Part shown: positions 9,307 to 18,727 of the stretch, one piece after another
How the letters are laid out: every line of letters starts with the position of its first letter
How positions within the stretch are numbered: position 1 is the stretch's first letter
The notes under the pieces: generated by a model
The model's input: only the letters and a program-made list of their open reading frames with translations
What the model was told of the DNA's origin: nothing
Databases searched by the model: none
Made by a program: the position numbers and the translations under genes
From: Thalassotalea sp. PS06
GTDB taxonomy: Bacteria; Pseudomonadota; Gammaproteobacteria; Enterobacterales; Alteromonadaceae
Direction of reading: 5' to 3'
Length of the DNA stretch: 64,000 bases
Assembly: GCF_007197775.1 (NCBI RefSeq)
Contig: NZ_CP041638.1
Span: 1,116,001 to 1,180,000, forward strand

Positions 9307-10197
9307 TTAATGGTCACGTTCAATGATAAACGTGGAAAAATTCGCTAAATTCTGTGTATTGTAGGGCAAAGCGTCTAAAGCGTGAAGCGAATTAGCATAT
9401 AACTCCTGCTCTTTTTGACGTGCCCCCTGAAGCCCCAACAAGGCTGGGTAAGTCGATTTGTTGGCTTCAATATCTGACCCCGAAGGTTTACCAAGAATAT
9501 CTTCGCTGCTGGTGATATCAATAATATCGTCATGTACCTGATACAAAAGACCTGTTGTAGCCGCATATTGTTCAAGTAATCCAATGTGAGCCGGATCCAT
9601 ATCTTCAACGCATAGCGCTGGCATTAAAATCGCAGCCTGTAACAAACAACCTGTCTTTAATCGATGTATTTGCTCTAAATGCTCTAGCTCAACGCTTTTA
9701 TCGGTAGCGGCAAGATCCATCGCCTGACCACCGCACATGCCCTGATAACCAGAAGCGAAGGCGAGTTTTCGCACCAATTGGATCTGTTGCCCAGCATTAA
9801 CGCCGATAAATTTGTGGTTGGATAAAATTTCAAAGGCCAGGGTCTGTAAACTGTCACCGGCTAAAATAGCCGTAGCTTCATCAAATTTACGGTGGCAGGT
9901 TGGTTGTCCGCGGCGCAAATCATCATCATCCATGGCTGGCAAATCATCGTGCAATAACGAATATGCATGGATACATTCCAGGGCCCCGGCAATCGCATCG
10001 ATGTCCGGTAATGCTACACCCAACATTTCACCGGTTGTGTAGGCAAGAAAAGGGCGCATCCGTTTGCCGCCAATTAGCAGGCCATAATTCATCGCTGCCA
10101 GTAAAGTTGGATCATTAACCTTAAGTTGATCGAGTTGCTGTTTTAGGAAGGAATCAATGCGAGCCTGATAACTATCCAGGTTTGCTAAAGTTGCCAC
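9307..10197 (-). CDS. ispA: Farnesyl diphosphate synthase
   Basis: Prenyltransferase that condenses IPP with DMAPP and GPP to farnesyl diphosphate, the precursor of quinone side chains and undecaprenyl phosphate. Length 296 (E. coli 299). The first aspartate-rich motif is HDDLPAMDDDD and the second is VHDDIID. GGKRMRPFL near residue 42 is the substrate-binding region. The start is GTG at 10197; its G is also the last base of the xseB TAG stop (TAGTG), so translation is probably coupled. The residues MATLANLDSYQ after it give the normal family N-terminus. Confidence 0.97.
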   Translation of the reverse strand: MATLANLDSYQARIDSFLKQQLDQLKVNDPTLLAAMNYGLLIGGKRMRPFLAYTTGEMLGVALPDIDAIAGALECIHAYSLLHDDLPAMDDDDLRRGQPTCHRKFDEATAILAGDSLQTLAFEILSNHKFIGVNAGQQIQLVRKLAFASGYQGMCGGQAMDLAATDKSVELEHLEQIHRLKTGCLLQAAILMPALCVEDMDPAHIGLLEQYAATTGLLYQVHDDIIDITSSEDILGKPSGSDIEANKSTYPALLGLQGARQKEQELYANSLHALDALPYNTQNLANFSTFIIERDH

Positions 10198-10445
10198 TAG
10201 CTATCGGACTCCGTATCCGTAAACGACTGCAAATCAGCGTCTTCGTCGCTACTCATCAAAATTTGAATTTTCTGTTCCGCTTTGGCTAACGTTTGCTGAC
10301 TATGCTGACTCAGCGCCAATCCTCGCTCGAATAGTTTCATTGAATCTTCTAATGATAGATCCCCTTGTTCCAGCTGAGCGACGATGGTTTCTAACTCGGT
10401 CATCGACTCTTCGAAACTTAAGTTTTCCGGCTTCTTCTTGGCCAT
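10197..10445 (-). CDS. xseB: Exodeoxyribonuclease VII small subunit
   Basis: Small subunit of the exonuclease that degrades single-stranded DNA to oligonucleotides; several copies wrap the XseA large subunit. The 82-residue product has the family core SFEESMTELETIVAQLEQG followed by LSLEDSMKLFERG, forming two helices. XseA is not encoded here, as usual. The stop codon overlaps the ispA GTG start by one base, and the gene leads the xseB-ispA-dxs operon, divergent from thiI with about 250 bp between them. Confidence 0.96.
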   Translation of the reverse strand: MAKKKPENLSFEESMTELETIVAQLEQGDLSLEDSMKLFERGLALSQHSQQTLAKAEQKIQILMSSDEDADLQSFTDTESDS

Positions 10446-10659
10446 AGGTATCCTGTTACTTTGCTAACTTTTCTACGGATTTTCGGCATTCTAACCTGTA
10501 TAGCGATGAAGAGGAAGTTATAGCATTTAGGAAGGTGGGAGGTGGAAGATATAAGGTGGAAGTGTAGAGCGTTGTTAAACTTATACCTTTTTGCATTAGT
10601 TAACATTCCTTAAACATTTGCAAAAGTGTATCTTCACAGGCAATTATCAGTCGGTTGTG

Positions 10660-10665
10660 TATAAT
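10660..10665 (+). promoter_or_regulatory. Candidate -10 element of the thiI promoter
   Basis: A perfect TATAAT lies 31 bases before the thiI ATG, in the divergent xseB/thiI spacer. No good -35 hexamer at 16-18 bp spacing was found (TTCACA is 21 bp away), so the assignment is tentative. Confidence 0.35.
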
Positions 10666-10696
10666 ACGGGGATTTAAAGCTTAACTGGCATTATCA

Positions 10697-12160
10697 ATGA
10701 AATTTATTGTTAAATTGCAATCGGAAATCACCATTAAATCGCGTCCGGTTCGCAAGCGTTTTACCAAAATCCTCGAGTCCAATATTAAGAATGTTTTACG
10801 TCGTGTGGACGAGCAGGTACGTACCAAAATTAACTGGGACAGCATTGAAGTGACCAGTAAAAATACCTCGGAAGAAAACCGCCAGTTATTAATTGATACA
10901 TTAAAGTGTGTGCCGGGTATTCCGCATTTTCTTGAAGTACAGCAAAGCACCTACACCGATGTTGACGATATCTTCAAGAAAACGCTCGCTGTTCATGCCC
11001 AGACCATTGAGAACAAATCCTTTTGTGTTCGCGCTAAGCGCACCGGCCAGCATGACTTTACCTCATTGCAGATTGAGCAATATGTCGGTGGTGGATTAAA
11101 TCAGCATGTAGATTCAGCAAGAGTCCAGTTACGCAAACCTGATGTGACCATTCGCATTGAAGTGAATAAAGACCAGCTATTCATTATTTCTGAACGTCAT
11201 GAAGGTCTTGGCGGTTTCCCAATTGCCACCCAGGAAGACGTATTGTCACTGATGTCAGGTGGTTTTGATTCTGGTGTTGCCAGTTATCAGATGATCCGCA
11301 AGGGCGCGCGTACCCATTTCTGTTTCTTTAACCTTGGCGGTAGTGCTCATGAAGTGGGTGTTAAGCAGGTAAGTTACTATTTGTGGAACAAATACGGCGC
11401 CTCGCATCGGGTTAAGTTTTTTGCGGTTGATTTTGAGCCTGTGGTTGCCGAAATTCTTGAGAAAATCGATAACGGCCAAATGGGCGTGGTGTTAAAGCGG
11501 ATGATGATGCGCGCGGCATCAATGATTGCCGAAAAACGCGGTATTCAGTCGTTGGTCACCGGTGAAGCCCTGGGTCAGGTCTCTTCGCAAACGTTGACCA
11601 ATCTGAATGTTATCGACCGGGTAACGGAAACTCTGATTTTGCGTCCATTAGTTGCCATGGATAAGCAGGAAATTATCGATATAGCCCGGGAAATCGGTAC
11701 CGAAGATTTTGCTAAAACCATGCCTGAGTACTGTGGTGTAATTTCCCAAAAGCCTACGGTAAAAGCGGTTCTGTCACGTATCGAAGCCGAAGAAGGCAAC
11801 TTTGATATGGATATTCTTACCGATGTGGTAAGTCGTACCAAGATCCTTGATATGCGCGATATCGCCATGGAAACGGAAGAAGAAGTGGCTACGGTTGATA
11901 AAGTCGAAACCGTCGATAGTGCAGGGCATGATAACGTGGTTATCGATATTCGTTCTCCGGAAGAAGAAGATGCTAATCCGTTGGAACTCGACGATATCGA
12001 AGTCCATCACATACCGTTTTACAAGCTAGCGACTCAGTTTGGTGACTTGCCGTCTGATAAGACTTATTTGCTTTATTGCGATCGCGGCGTAATGAGTAAA
12101 CTGCAGGCCTTATATCTGCACGATAATGGCTTTGATAACGTAAAAGTTTACCGTCCGTAA
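10697..12160 (+). CDS. thiI: tRNA 4-thiouridine synthase / thiazole sulfur carrier ThiI
   Basis: Makes s4U8 in tRNA, which acts as a near-UV sensor, and supplies sulfur for the thiamine thiazole. The 487-residue product has the full E. coli architecture: N-terminal ferredoxin-like and THUMP domain (about 1-165), PP-loop ATPase with LMSGGFDSG near 188-196, the conserved PEYCGVIS cysteine, and a C-terminal rhodanese domain (about 400-487) whose persulfide cysteine is in [10 protein letters not shown], near 461. The full-length form with rhodanese means it can relay sulfur itself. It is monocistronic, divergent from xseB and followed by a terminator. Confidence 0.98.
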   Translation: MKFIVKLQSEITIKSRPVRKRFTKILESNIKNVLRRVDEQVRTKINWDSIEVTSKNTSEENRQLLIDTLKCVPGIPHFLEVQQSTYTDVDDIFKKTLAVHAQTIENKSFCVRAKRTGQHDFTSLQIEQYVGGGLNQHVDSARVQLRKPDVTIRIEVNKDQLFIISERHEGLGGFPIATQEDVLSLMSGGFDSGVASYQMIRKGARTHFCFFNLGGSAHEVGVKQVSYYLWNKYGASHRVKFFAVDFEPVVAEILEKIDNGQMGVVLKRMMMRAASMIAEKRGIQSLVTGEALGQVSSQTLTNLNVIDRVTETLILRPLVAMDKQEIIDIAREIGTEDFAKTMPEYCGVISQKPTVKAVLSRIEAEEGNFDMDILTDVVSRTKILDMRDIAMETEEEVATVDKVETVDSAGHDNVVIDIRSPEEEDANPLELDDIEVHHIPFYKLATQFGDLPSDKTYLLYCDRGVMSKLQALYLHDNGFDNVKVYRP

Positions 12161-12224
12161 GAGATTTTAACGCCCGATAAACAAAGCGTTATTTGCGACG
12201 CTAATAATAATAATTAACGCAAAT

Positions 12225-12254
12225 GAAAAAGCCTTCCTGATGGAAGGCTTTTTT
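12225..12254. terminator. Bidirectional terminator between thiI and the acylase gene
   Basis: AAAAAGCCTTCC pairs with GGAAGGCTTTTTT around TGAT. The A-run and T-run on the two sides suit both convergent transcripts. Confidence 0.88.
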
Positions 12255-12282
12255 GATCCTCTTTCACCTGAGCGAGAGGTTT

Positions 12283-14694
12283 TTATTCAGGAGTAAATTC
12301 TAGAGTGTACTTTGTCTTGCCTGGTAATAGCGGCGAGGCGACACCTTGCACCCAGTCTTCATGGCCTTTGCCATAAAATGGTGATAATGGGTGACCTGAT
12401 TGCGAAGAAGGCATATGGAAAATTGCCTGCTCTTCATGGCCAGGAGATACCACCATACGTTGCGAGGATCCAAAAGCAACCCCCTGTACACGCGGCATAA
12501 ATGTATCACCACGCACCGCATCTTTTGGCATATCTAACAACCAGCCTAGGGCTGGAATGGCTTTTGATAATGGATGCTGAATGTTGGTGGTGTTGTGAGC
12601 ACCCCAGGTTGCGTTATCAATAGCACCATATTTTTCAACCAGCTCATCATAGGTAGAAGCTGCGATTGATTGGCTAAATGCCGTCCAGCTCTCAAAGCCC
12701 TCTGGCAATAAATGTTCTGGCTGTTGCATCAGCATTTGCCACATCGGTACTTCCACCAGACTTCTGATAGGGCGGAATGACAACGGAATCGCATTTACAT
12801 CACCCGCGGAATTTATCATCTCGTGCAATGGCGCAAATAATTCATCCCTTACATTTAGTCGAAATTGACGGACAAACAAATAACCGACCGAGTCGATCGA
12901 TGCTCTGGCCTGCCAATCGTTCAAGTGCTTCACAAGCGGCGCGTAGTTTTGCTTGCTTACAAATGCTTCGGTTAATACCGTCTCCATCAAATAGTTATGC
13001 CAAGGCGCTAAGAACACCGCTTTGTCATCGTTTTGAATGTCTAATAAGTCTTGTTCGCTAAATTCTTCAATGGCCATCAAACCATCGCGGATTTGCTGGC
13101 TACGAGCACCGAGTGCATAACCACCGTTACCTAGTTTTTGATACATTTCACCACCAACAACGCGGCTGTTGCCTGTCCAAAGACGGTTATTTTCAGGGTT
13201 TAATACCACAGGGTATTCTTCGGATGTAAGGTAACCGGACCAACCGATATCCCCAGTACTCCAGTCTTGAGGCACTGCCCAACCCTGACTACCGGTATTA
13301 TCGAGACCGAACTTTCTTGGTATGGCGCCGGCGATAGTCCAGGCGATGTTTCCATCTTTATCACCGACCATCAAATTTTGTGCTGGGATACCTGCGGTGT
13401 GTGCGGCGGCAATGGCCTGTTCAACGTTTTGCGCATATTCAAGGCCAAACAGGTTGAAGTTAACGCCTTGTGGATCGTGAGCCACCCAACGCATGGCGAG
13501 CAAGTTACCTTGATGATCTACACCGATAACCGGGCCCCATTGCGTTAACTTAATATCAATTGACGCGGCATCACCCTCTTTTATGTTGATGGTTTCCTGC
13601 TCGACAACAAATGTCTTGTAACCGTCTGGAGTTAAATATTGATTACCATCTTCTGATACCACAAGTTTGATCAAATCATTCCAGTCGCCATAGCTATTGG
13701 TGAAACCCCAGGCGATGTTGTGGTTACTACCAACCACAATCGCAGGAGTACCTGGTAGAGTAACGCCATCAATAGCGACAGCTTTACCGTTACTGTTATA
13801 GCGCAGGCTGGTTCGATACCAGATATTTGGTACACCAATTCCTAAGTGCATATCATCGGCAACAATGGCGCTGCCGGTTTTTGATACCTTACCGGATACG
13901 GCCCAGTTATTACTGCCTTTAAAGCCTTCCTGGTTATCAGGAAATAAAGTGAATTCCTGAGCTTGTTGGCTTTTAGAACGGTTGGCCGCAGAGGTGAATA
14001 CTTGCTGTTGCGGAATATTGGCGGTGGCAAACGTGGTGCCATCAACTGCTGCATCCCAGTTAGAACCTTTAGGAATTAAAAACTGAAACGCATCCGCAGA
14101 TAACAAATCAGACATGGCGCCAAGTAACAATTCTCTGTCACCGTATTCATATTGCAGATCCATATACATGGAATACAACGCTAGCAAGCTGTCTTCGGCG
14201 AGCCAGGGTTTAGGCTCTGCGCTTAAAAGCGCATATTCAAAAGGTCTGGCACCAAGTTCACTTAAGCCCTGGTTAACACCCGCGGTATAGCGTTGTAAAA
14301 TCGCGGTCTGCTCATCTGTTAGCAGTTTTACAAATTGGCCGACGCGTTTTCTGAACTGATGGACGCGAATTTTCTTATCGTGGTTTAATGCCAGAGCGCC
14401 AAACAGCTCGGATAATTCACCCGCCGAATTCCTGCGCAGCAGATCCATCTGGAAATAACGTTCCTGGCCGTGCAAGTAGCCAAGCGCAAAACTCACATCT
14501 TCGCGGCTTTGTCCTGAGACCTGAGCAATACCTTGCTCATCTCGGGTTACCGTAACCGGCTGGATGATTTTACCAGCGACCTTGCCATCAAGTTGAGGCA
14601 GGCTTTGTCGAAAATACAGATAGATAGCGGCGATTGCCACCAACAAAAGGATGAGGATTATTTTTATCGATTTAACTAACAAGTTAGCCATCAA
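12283..14694 (-). CDS. Penicillin acylase family Ntn-hydrolase
   Basis: Envelope amidohydrolase of the penicillin G acylase/acyl-homoserine lactone acylase superfamily (peptidase family S45), 803 residues. An N-terminal hydrophobic segment (residues 8-28) targets it to the membrane or periplasm. The precursor would be cut before Ser261 in KGSNNWAVSG, giving a new N-terminal serine nucleophile; upstream residues 40-230 form the alpha chain and 261-803 the beta chain. Later conserved stretches NHNIAWGFTNSYGDW and HPLSPFYGKGHEDW fit the family. Two adjacent ATGs (14694, 14691) are possible starts. Substrate cannot be told from sequence; quorum-signal or peptide-amide hydrolysis are the usual options for marine bacteria. 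It is flanked by terminators and stands alone. Confidence 0.9.
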   Translation of the reverse strand: MMANLLVKSIKIILILLLVAIAAIYLYFRQSLPQLDGKVAGKIIQPVTVTRDEQGIAQVSGQSREDVSFALGYLHGQERYFQMDLLRRNSAGELSELFGALALNHDKKIRVHQFRKRVGQFVKLLTDEQTAILQRYTAGVNQGLSELGARPFEYALLSAEPKPWLAEDSLLALYSMYMDLQYEYGDRELLLGAMSDLLSADAFQFLIPKGSNWDAAVDGTTFATANIPQQQVFTSAANRSKSQQAQEFTLFPDNQEGFKGSNNWAVSGKVSKTGSAIVADDMHLGIGVPNIWYRTSLRYNSNGKAVAIDGVTLPGTPAIVVGSNHNIAWGFTNSYGDWNDLIKLVVSEDGNQYLTPDGYKTFVVEQETINIKEGDAASIDIKLTQWGPVIGVDHQGNLLAMRWVAHDPQGVNFNLFGLEYAQNVEQAIAAAHTAGIPAQNLMVGDKDGNIAWTIAGAIPRKFGLDNTGSQGWAVPQDWSTGDIGWSGYLTSEEYPVVLNPENNRLWTGNSRVVGGEMYQKLGNGGYALGARSQQIRDGLMAIEEFSEQDLLDIQNDDKAVFLAPWHNYLMETVLTEAFVSKQNYAPLVKHLNDWQARASIDSVGYLFVRQFRLNVRDELFAPLHEMINSAGDVNAIPLSFRPIRSLVEVPMWQMLMQQPEHLLPEGFESWTAFSQSIAASTYDELVEKYGAIDNATWGAHNTTNIQHPLSKAIPALGWLLDMPKDAVRGDTFMPRVQGVAFGSSQRMVVSPGHEEQAIFHMPSSQSGHPLSPFYGKGHEDWVQGVASPLLPGKTKYTLEFTPE

Positions 14695-14950
14695 GTTACC
14701 TTTAATTTTATTGTCTTTGGTCTTACCCTCGTTATGAGTACCTGTCCGGGAAGGCCATTAACTTTATTATTTGAAGTGCAGAATAAAACATCACAACGAC
14801 CGCCTGAATTTTGCGGCAGTAAGAAATGGGAATACTCTTTGAGGTAACCACTGTATTGAATAGCGATTAAAAATAGAAGTAAAAAATGACGAATTGTGGC
14901 TAATTGGCAGGCAATTGTAGCAATTGGTCGTGAAAACAACGTTGAGTTGC

Positions 14951-14980
14951 AAAAAAAAAAGACGCCGTTAAGCGTCTTTT
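14951..14980 (-). terminator. Terminator after the M49-like peptidase gene
   Basis: Minus-strand hairpin AAAAGACGC/GCGTCTT with a TAACG loop, followed by a run of ten T residues (A-run 14951-14960 on the plus strand). Confidence 0.85.
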
Positions 14981-14985
14981 CGAGA

Positions 14986-16641
14986 TTATAATCCTAACAC
15001 CATTTTGCCTTGTTTAAAGACAATGTCGACGGGTATTTTAGCTTCTTCCAGTTTTGCTAAATCGGCGGCAAGCGCTTCTTTGATCATCCCCGATTCATCC
15101 ATTAATTTGCCAACGCCTTCATAGTCACCGTCGCCCTGTAATGTCAGGATCAATTCAGACAGAGAATCGATAGCAGCGGTCATCTTTTCCATATCGACGC
15201 GATATAAGCCATTCTCGTCACGTGAAAATGCGCCGTTTTCGGCAAAGTAATTAAAGCGAACCATATTCGCTTTACCATGAGCACTGGTGGCGCCAAAGCG
15301 AACCGAACGGAATATACCGGCCATAAAGGTGGTGTAGTAATCCTTTAGCTCACCTTCACTAATAACTTCTTCAGCCAGTAATTGACGTACCATGTAAAGG
15401 CCAAGGATATCGGCTTTGCCTTCTTCCAGTGCCGAGGCATGTTCTTTCAAAGCCTGGCGCACCGTGCCTTTATCATTAATGGTGTTTTTAATGCCTAAGC
15501 CATGGGCGACTTCGTGGAACATGGTATTGGCAAAGAAAGCATTGAAAGTAACGTGCTTGCGATCGGCTTCGCTGATCAGTTGCTCGGAAATTGGCACCAT
15601 GATGGCATCAAACTTAGCACGCATGGCGTTTTTCAGTTGCAGGCGGCGCGTGCCTTTCTCAAGCTGCACTTCTTCGTCATTAGGTAAGTTAATGGCGATC
15701 GTTTTACCACCAGCGTTGGAATGGCCGGCATAATAAATAACATCATAGGCATTTAAATCTGCATCTGAGCCGGGAACTTCTTTTTTATAAGCTTTTTTAA
15801 CCGGTAAGTCTTTTTGAAGTTTCGGTAAATATTCCGCATATTTTGCCAGCTTTTCGCTCCAGCTCATATCTTTTATCAAGACATAAGATTCAAAGGCGCT
15901 GCGATAACCGAACAATAAATCTTCATAGGTTTCAATAGGGCCGATAACCACATCAATGGGGTTGGTTTTCATATCCATCCAAGCCATATCTGACGCCTGA
16001 TATTCGTCGCTACGCAGGGCATCGGCACGCATTTTCAGGTAATTGCCAAACGACTCATCATCGGCGAACGTCGCGGCTTTTTCTAAAATCGCGGCAGCGC
16101 GGTTAATGTGATCGGAATAGGCCTCGGAATAGGGGATGGAGAACAGGTTGCCTTCTTTGTCTTTGCGCACCAGCGTGTACAACGAGGTTTTTCCGTTAAA
16201 TTCCGCTTTTTCAAACTCTTCCTTGCTCATATCCGCAGGATAGAATTGCGCACCTTCCGGTTTGCTTTCCACGGAAGTTAAAAATGGCTTATCACCATCG
16301 AGGCGATCCCAGGGGCCGTAATTGATTTTTACAAACCGTTTAACTTCAGGGTCTTTAATTTGTTTGAGTAAGTCTTTTTTACCTTCACCGTAGGCCTGCA
16401 GCCAAAACAGCTCATCCATAATTTTTGAAGCATCGATAAGCAATGACAGCATCTTGCGTTGGTTGTCGCTTAAGTGAGTAAGATCGGCATTGAGTTCAAC
16501 TTCCTGATAGATATTCAGGCGATCTTTCGCTTCCGGTTTTAAATTGAGTGGTTGCGCAAATGCGCCCGCGCTAAAGGCACTAATACCGCTGGCGAATACG
16601 ATTGCCGCACTCAAACGTGATAATGATTTTAAAGCCATCAT
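14986..16641 (-). CDS. Exported zinc metallopeptidase, M49 (dipeptidyl-peptidase III)-like
   Basis: A 551-residue exported protein with a signal peptide (residues 1-30, ending GAFAQ). Residues 376-380 are HEVAH, followed by GLGIKN, and EEGKAD lies at 406-411; together these are the zinc-binding and second-ligand motifs of M49-type peptidases. The stretch VVIGPIETYEDLLFGY (residues 231-246) is another family hallmark. Eukaryotic DPP III has a longer HEXXGH motif, so this is the shorter HEXXH bacterial branch, often loosely annotated. ATG 16641 is chosen over a TTG/ATG further upstream because a GGAG box precedes it and the signal peptide begins there. It is monocistronic. The family call is fairly sure; substrate is unknown. 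Confidence 0.68.
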   Translation of the reverse strand: MMALKSLSRLSAAIVFASGISAFSAGAFAQPLNLKPEAKDRLNIYQEVELNADLTHLSDNQRKMLSLLIDASKIMDELFWLQAYGEGKKDLLKQIKDPEVKRFVKINYGPWDRLDGDKPFLTSVESKPEGAQFYPADMSKEEFEKAEFNGKTSLYTLVRKDKEGNLFSIPYSEAYSDHINRAAAILEKAATFADDESFGNYLKMRADALRSDEYQASDMAWMDMKTNPIDVVIGPIETYEDLLFGYRSAFESYVLIKDMSWSEKLAKYAEYLPKLQKDLPVKKAYKKEVPGSDADLNAYDVIYYAGHSNAGGKTIAINLPNDEEVQLEKGTRRLQLKNAMRAKFDAIMVPISEQLISEADRKHVTFNAFFANTMFHEVAHGLGIKNTINDKGTVRQALKEHASALEEGKADILGLYMVRQLLAEEVISEGELKDYYTTFMAGIFRSVRFGATSAHGKANMVRFNYFAENGAFSRDENGLYRVDMEKMTAAIDSLSELILTLQGDGDYEGVGKLMDESGMIKEALAADLAKLEEAKIPVDIVFKQGKMVLGL

Positions 16642-16771
16642 GACATAACTCCATGGTAAATATTGTCGGCTTGTGACGATACATTCAGACTCGGTCTTGT
16701 GGCTAAATCCGCTTGTTATCATCTTTTGTTAAGGCGAAAGACTAGAAAATTATTAACACAATAGCAACTTA

Positions 16772-17044
16772 TACCAATCCCATTAAGTTTGTGCACAACT
16801 CAGAGTTAGGGCAGAGGTTCAGTTACAACATAGATTTTATTGATATAGTCACTCTATATTAATGAAATATAGGGCAGTAAATGGGCCTCTCACTAACTCC
16901 CTACGGGTGAGTTTTAAAGGCATTTGGACTACGTTACTGATTTTGGCTTATTTTGAGAGCGGAATAACCATTCTCTGCAATCAAAGCCTTGTCTAAAAGC
17001 CTTTAAATTCTCACTGAGTGAGCGATAATTTAATGGGATTGGTA
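16772..17044 (+). mobile_element. MITE copy 1 (273 bp), TACCAATC/GATTGGTA termini
   Basis: A non-coding element beginning TACCAATCCCATTAA and ending TTAATGGGATTGGTA, a perfect 15-bp terminal inverted repeat. It is flanked by a direct TTA on both sides (16769-16771 and 17045-17047), consistent with a 3-bp target duplication. Three other copies occur at 24062, 35758 and 41533. No transposase is encoded, so it is a non-autonomous MITE. Inside are the palindrome-like CTCACTGAGTGAG and an A/T-rich centre. It sits in the 530-bp gap between the M49-like gene and the ACT-domain gene, where nothing else was recognised. Confidence 0.9.
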
Positions 17045-17169
17045 TTAGCGCGCGTGAACCTTGCAAATGGCTGAATAAAATTGAGCAAAGTACTGATATT
17101 TAGGTTAACTTATTTAAGACCTACTGAAACTAGTGGGTAGACGTTTCGATAATTGAAGAGGGAAAAGCT

Positions 17170-17670
17170 ATGAAACATATTGTGATTTCGTTTTTAGGCA
17201 AGGATAAGCCCGGTATCGTTGATACTCTGGCGAAAACGATTAAGCTGCATCACGGTAACTGGCAGACCTCAAGTATGCGTAAGTTGTCGGGATTTTTTGC
17301 CGGTATTTTGGAAGTATCTGTCGATAACGAGCACAGTGAGAATTTACTGGCAGCGCTAAAAGATATTGAAGGCCTGTCTATTTCCACCGAAGTAACAGAG
17401 CCAGTATCACTTGCCGATGAAACCATTCGCCTTGATCTGACCGCTAATGATCGTATCGGTATTATTGGTGAAATTTCATCAGTGATTCACGCCCAGGGCG
17501 GTAACTTAGTCAAACTAGTAAGCACCCAGGGTAACGCTCCGCATTTTGGCCAAAAGCTATTTAAGGCCACTGCCACCATTGCCATTACTGGCGATGATCA
17601 TATCGATTCTTTGGTCGGCGCTTTGGAAGGCATTGCCGATGATCTCATTGTTGATGTGGTGGTGAATTAG
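17170..17670 (+). CDS. Tandem ACT-domain protein, GcvR-like
   Basis: A 166-residue cytosolic protein made of two ACT domains (about residues 1-80 and 87-166). The first opens MKHIVISFLGKDKPGIVDTL and the second contains ANDRIGIIGEISSVIHAQG; both are the ligand-binding G-x-I pattern of amino-acid-sensing ACT folds. The size and layout resemble GcvR, the antagonist of GcvA in glycine cleavage control, and many Alteromonadales genomes carry such orphans. No gcvA or gcv gene is nearby, so the GcvR role is inference. A good ribosome site (GAGGGAAAAGCT) precedes the ATG. A hairpin follows the stop. Confidence 0.82.
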   Translation: MKHIVISFLGKDKPGIVDTLAKTIKLHHGNWQTSSMRKLSGFFAGILEVSVDNEHSENLLAALKDIEGLSISTEVTEPVSLADETIRLDLTANDRIGIIGEISSVIHAQGGNLVKLVSTQGNAPHFGQKLFKATATIAITGDDHIDSLVGALEGIADDLIVDVVVN

Positions 17671-17685
17671 CACTTCATAAAACCA

Positions 17686-17709
17686 AAACGGGAACAATTG
17701 TTCCCGTTT
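17686..17709 (+). terminator. Hairpin after the ACT-domain gene
   Basis: AAACGGGAACAA pairs with TTGTTCCCGTTT as a 24-base perfect palindrome, 16 bases after the stop. The following bases are only moderately T-rich, so it is a probable terminator. Confidence 0.6.
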
Positions 17710-17721
17710 GTAAATTTATTT

Positions 17722-18676
17722 AGTACGTATCGTAAACGATACTTCGAGTGCGTGACGGAAAACGTCACTTCGGGTACACAATCAAAGATTGTTCCGAGTA
17801 CGCGACAAAAAACGTCGCTTCGAGTGAGGTAAGCTTCGCTGGTGGAAGGTGGAAGAAAAAGCAAAAACTCTTGCGTCATACCGTGATACTACACGGTATC
17901 TCAGGCGTGAGATGAGTGTCTCTTAAGTGCCACAAGCGGGAGTTGAAACTCCCTGAGTACGTATCGTAAACGATACTCCGGGTACGTGACGGAAAGCGCC
18001 ACTTCGAGTACACAATCAAAGATTGTTCCGGGTACGCGACAAAAAAACGTCGCTTCGAGTGAGGTAAGCTTCGCTGGTGGAAGAGGAAGGTGGAAGAATG
18101 CATCAAAAAACTTTGCGTCATTCCCTGATACTACAGGGAATCTTGACCTGGGCCGAATGTCTCTAGTGTGCCAAAGGCGGGAGTTAAAACTCCCTTAGTA
18201 CGTATCGCAAACGATACTCCGGGTACGTGACGGAAAGCGCCACTTCGAGTACACAATCAAAGATTGTTCCGGGTACGCGACAAAAAACGTCGCTTCGAGT
18301 GAAAAGCAAAAACCTTGAGTCAATAGCTGAAGTTACCACTTTCTTTAGAAGAGGACTGCGTCGGTTTTGGCCATGGATGGCTTATATGCAGAAAATGCAG
18401 GAGCAATTTTCTGTGAGGACGCTGTCGAAAAGGTTTAAATTCGTCTTTGCGGCGTAGGCCGTAATCTCGTTTTTCGGGATGGTATTTCAAAGTGGCTGAA
18501 TGACTTTAGTGTGCCAAAGGCGGGAGTTAAAACTCCCTGAGTACGTATCGTAAACGATACTCCGGGTACGTGACGGAAAACGCCACTTCGAGCACGCTGA
18601 TGTCATCAGCTCCGAGCACACGCTATTCCTAGCAAAAGCAAAAACCCCTGAGTCATACCGTGATACTACACGGTAT
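17722..18676. repeat. Hairpin-chain repeat array A (four blocks plus single hairpins)
   Basis: About 950 bp with no gene. Four blocks (about 17722-17845, 17938-18085, 18179-18305, 18530-18635) share the same order of short hairpins: GTATCG-TAAA-CGATAC, GTGACG-GAAAA-CGTCAC, ACAATC-AAA-GATTGT and GCGAC-AAAAAAC-GTCGC. The hairpins are joined by near-constant linkers CCGGGTAC or TTCGAGTAC. Three blocks are preceded by GGGAGTT-AACTCCC hairpins. Single hairpins with loop ATACTA lie at 17878-17899, 18120-18141 and 18655-18676; two have stem ATACCGTG and the middle one ATTCCCTG, with both arms changed in step. The fourth block diverges after its second hairpin. Small open frames here are by-products of the repeats. 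Confidence 0.88.
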
Positions 18677-18727
18677 CTAGGTCGAGAGCCGAACGTCTCT
18701 AAAGTGCCATTTGCAGTCATATGAAAT

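Noticed and set aside
14691..14939. Small gene of 82 codons between the acylase and M49-like genes
   Set aside because: It overlaps the acylase start, has no good ribosome site, and its sequence has no family features; taken as the acylase promoter region.
17876..18457. Small protein genes inside the hairpin array (for example frames at 17876-18121, 17986-18198 and 18227-18457)
   Set aside because: Two of them share the same start only because the repeat blocks are copies; their sequence is the hairpin pattern read as codons, without ribosome sites or family match.
17722..18676. CRISPR array
   Set aside because: The repeats are palindromic units of several kinds with constant linkers, not a single direct repeat with unique spacers, and no cas genes are near.
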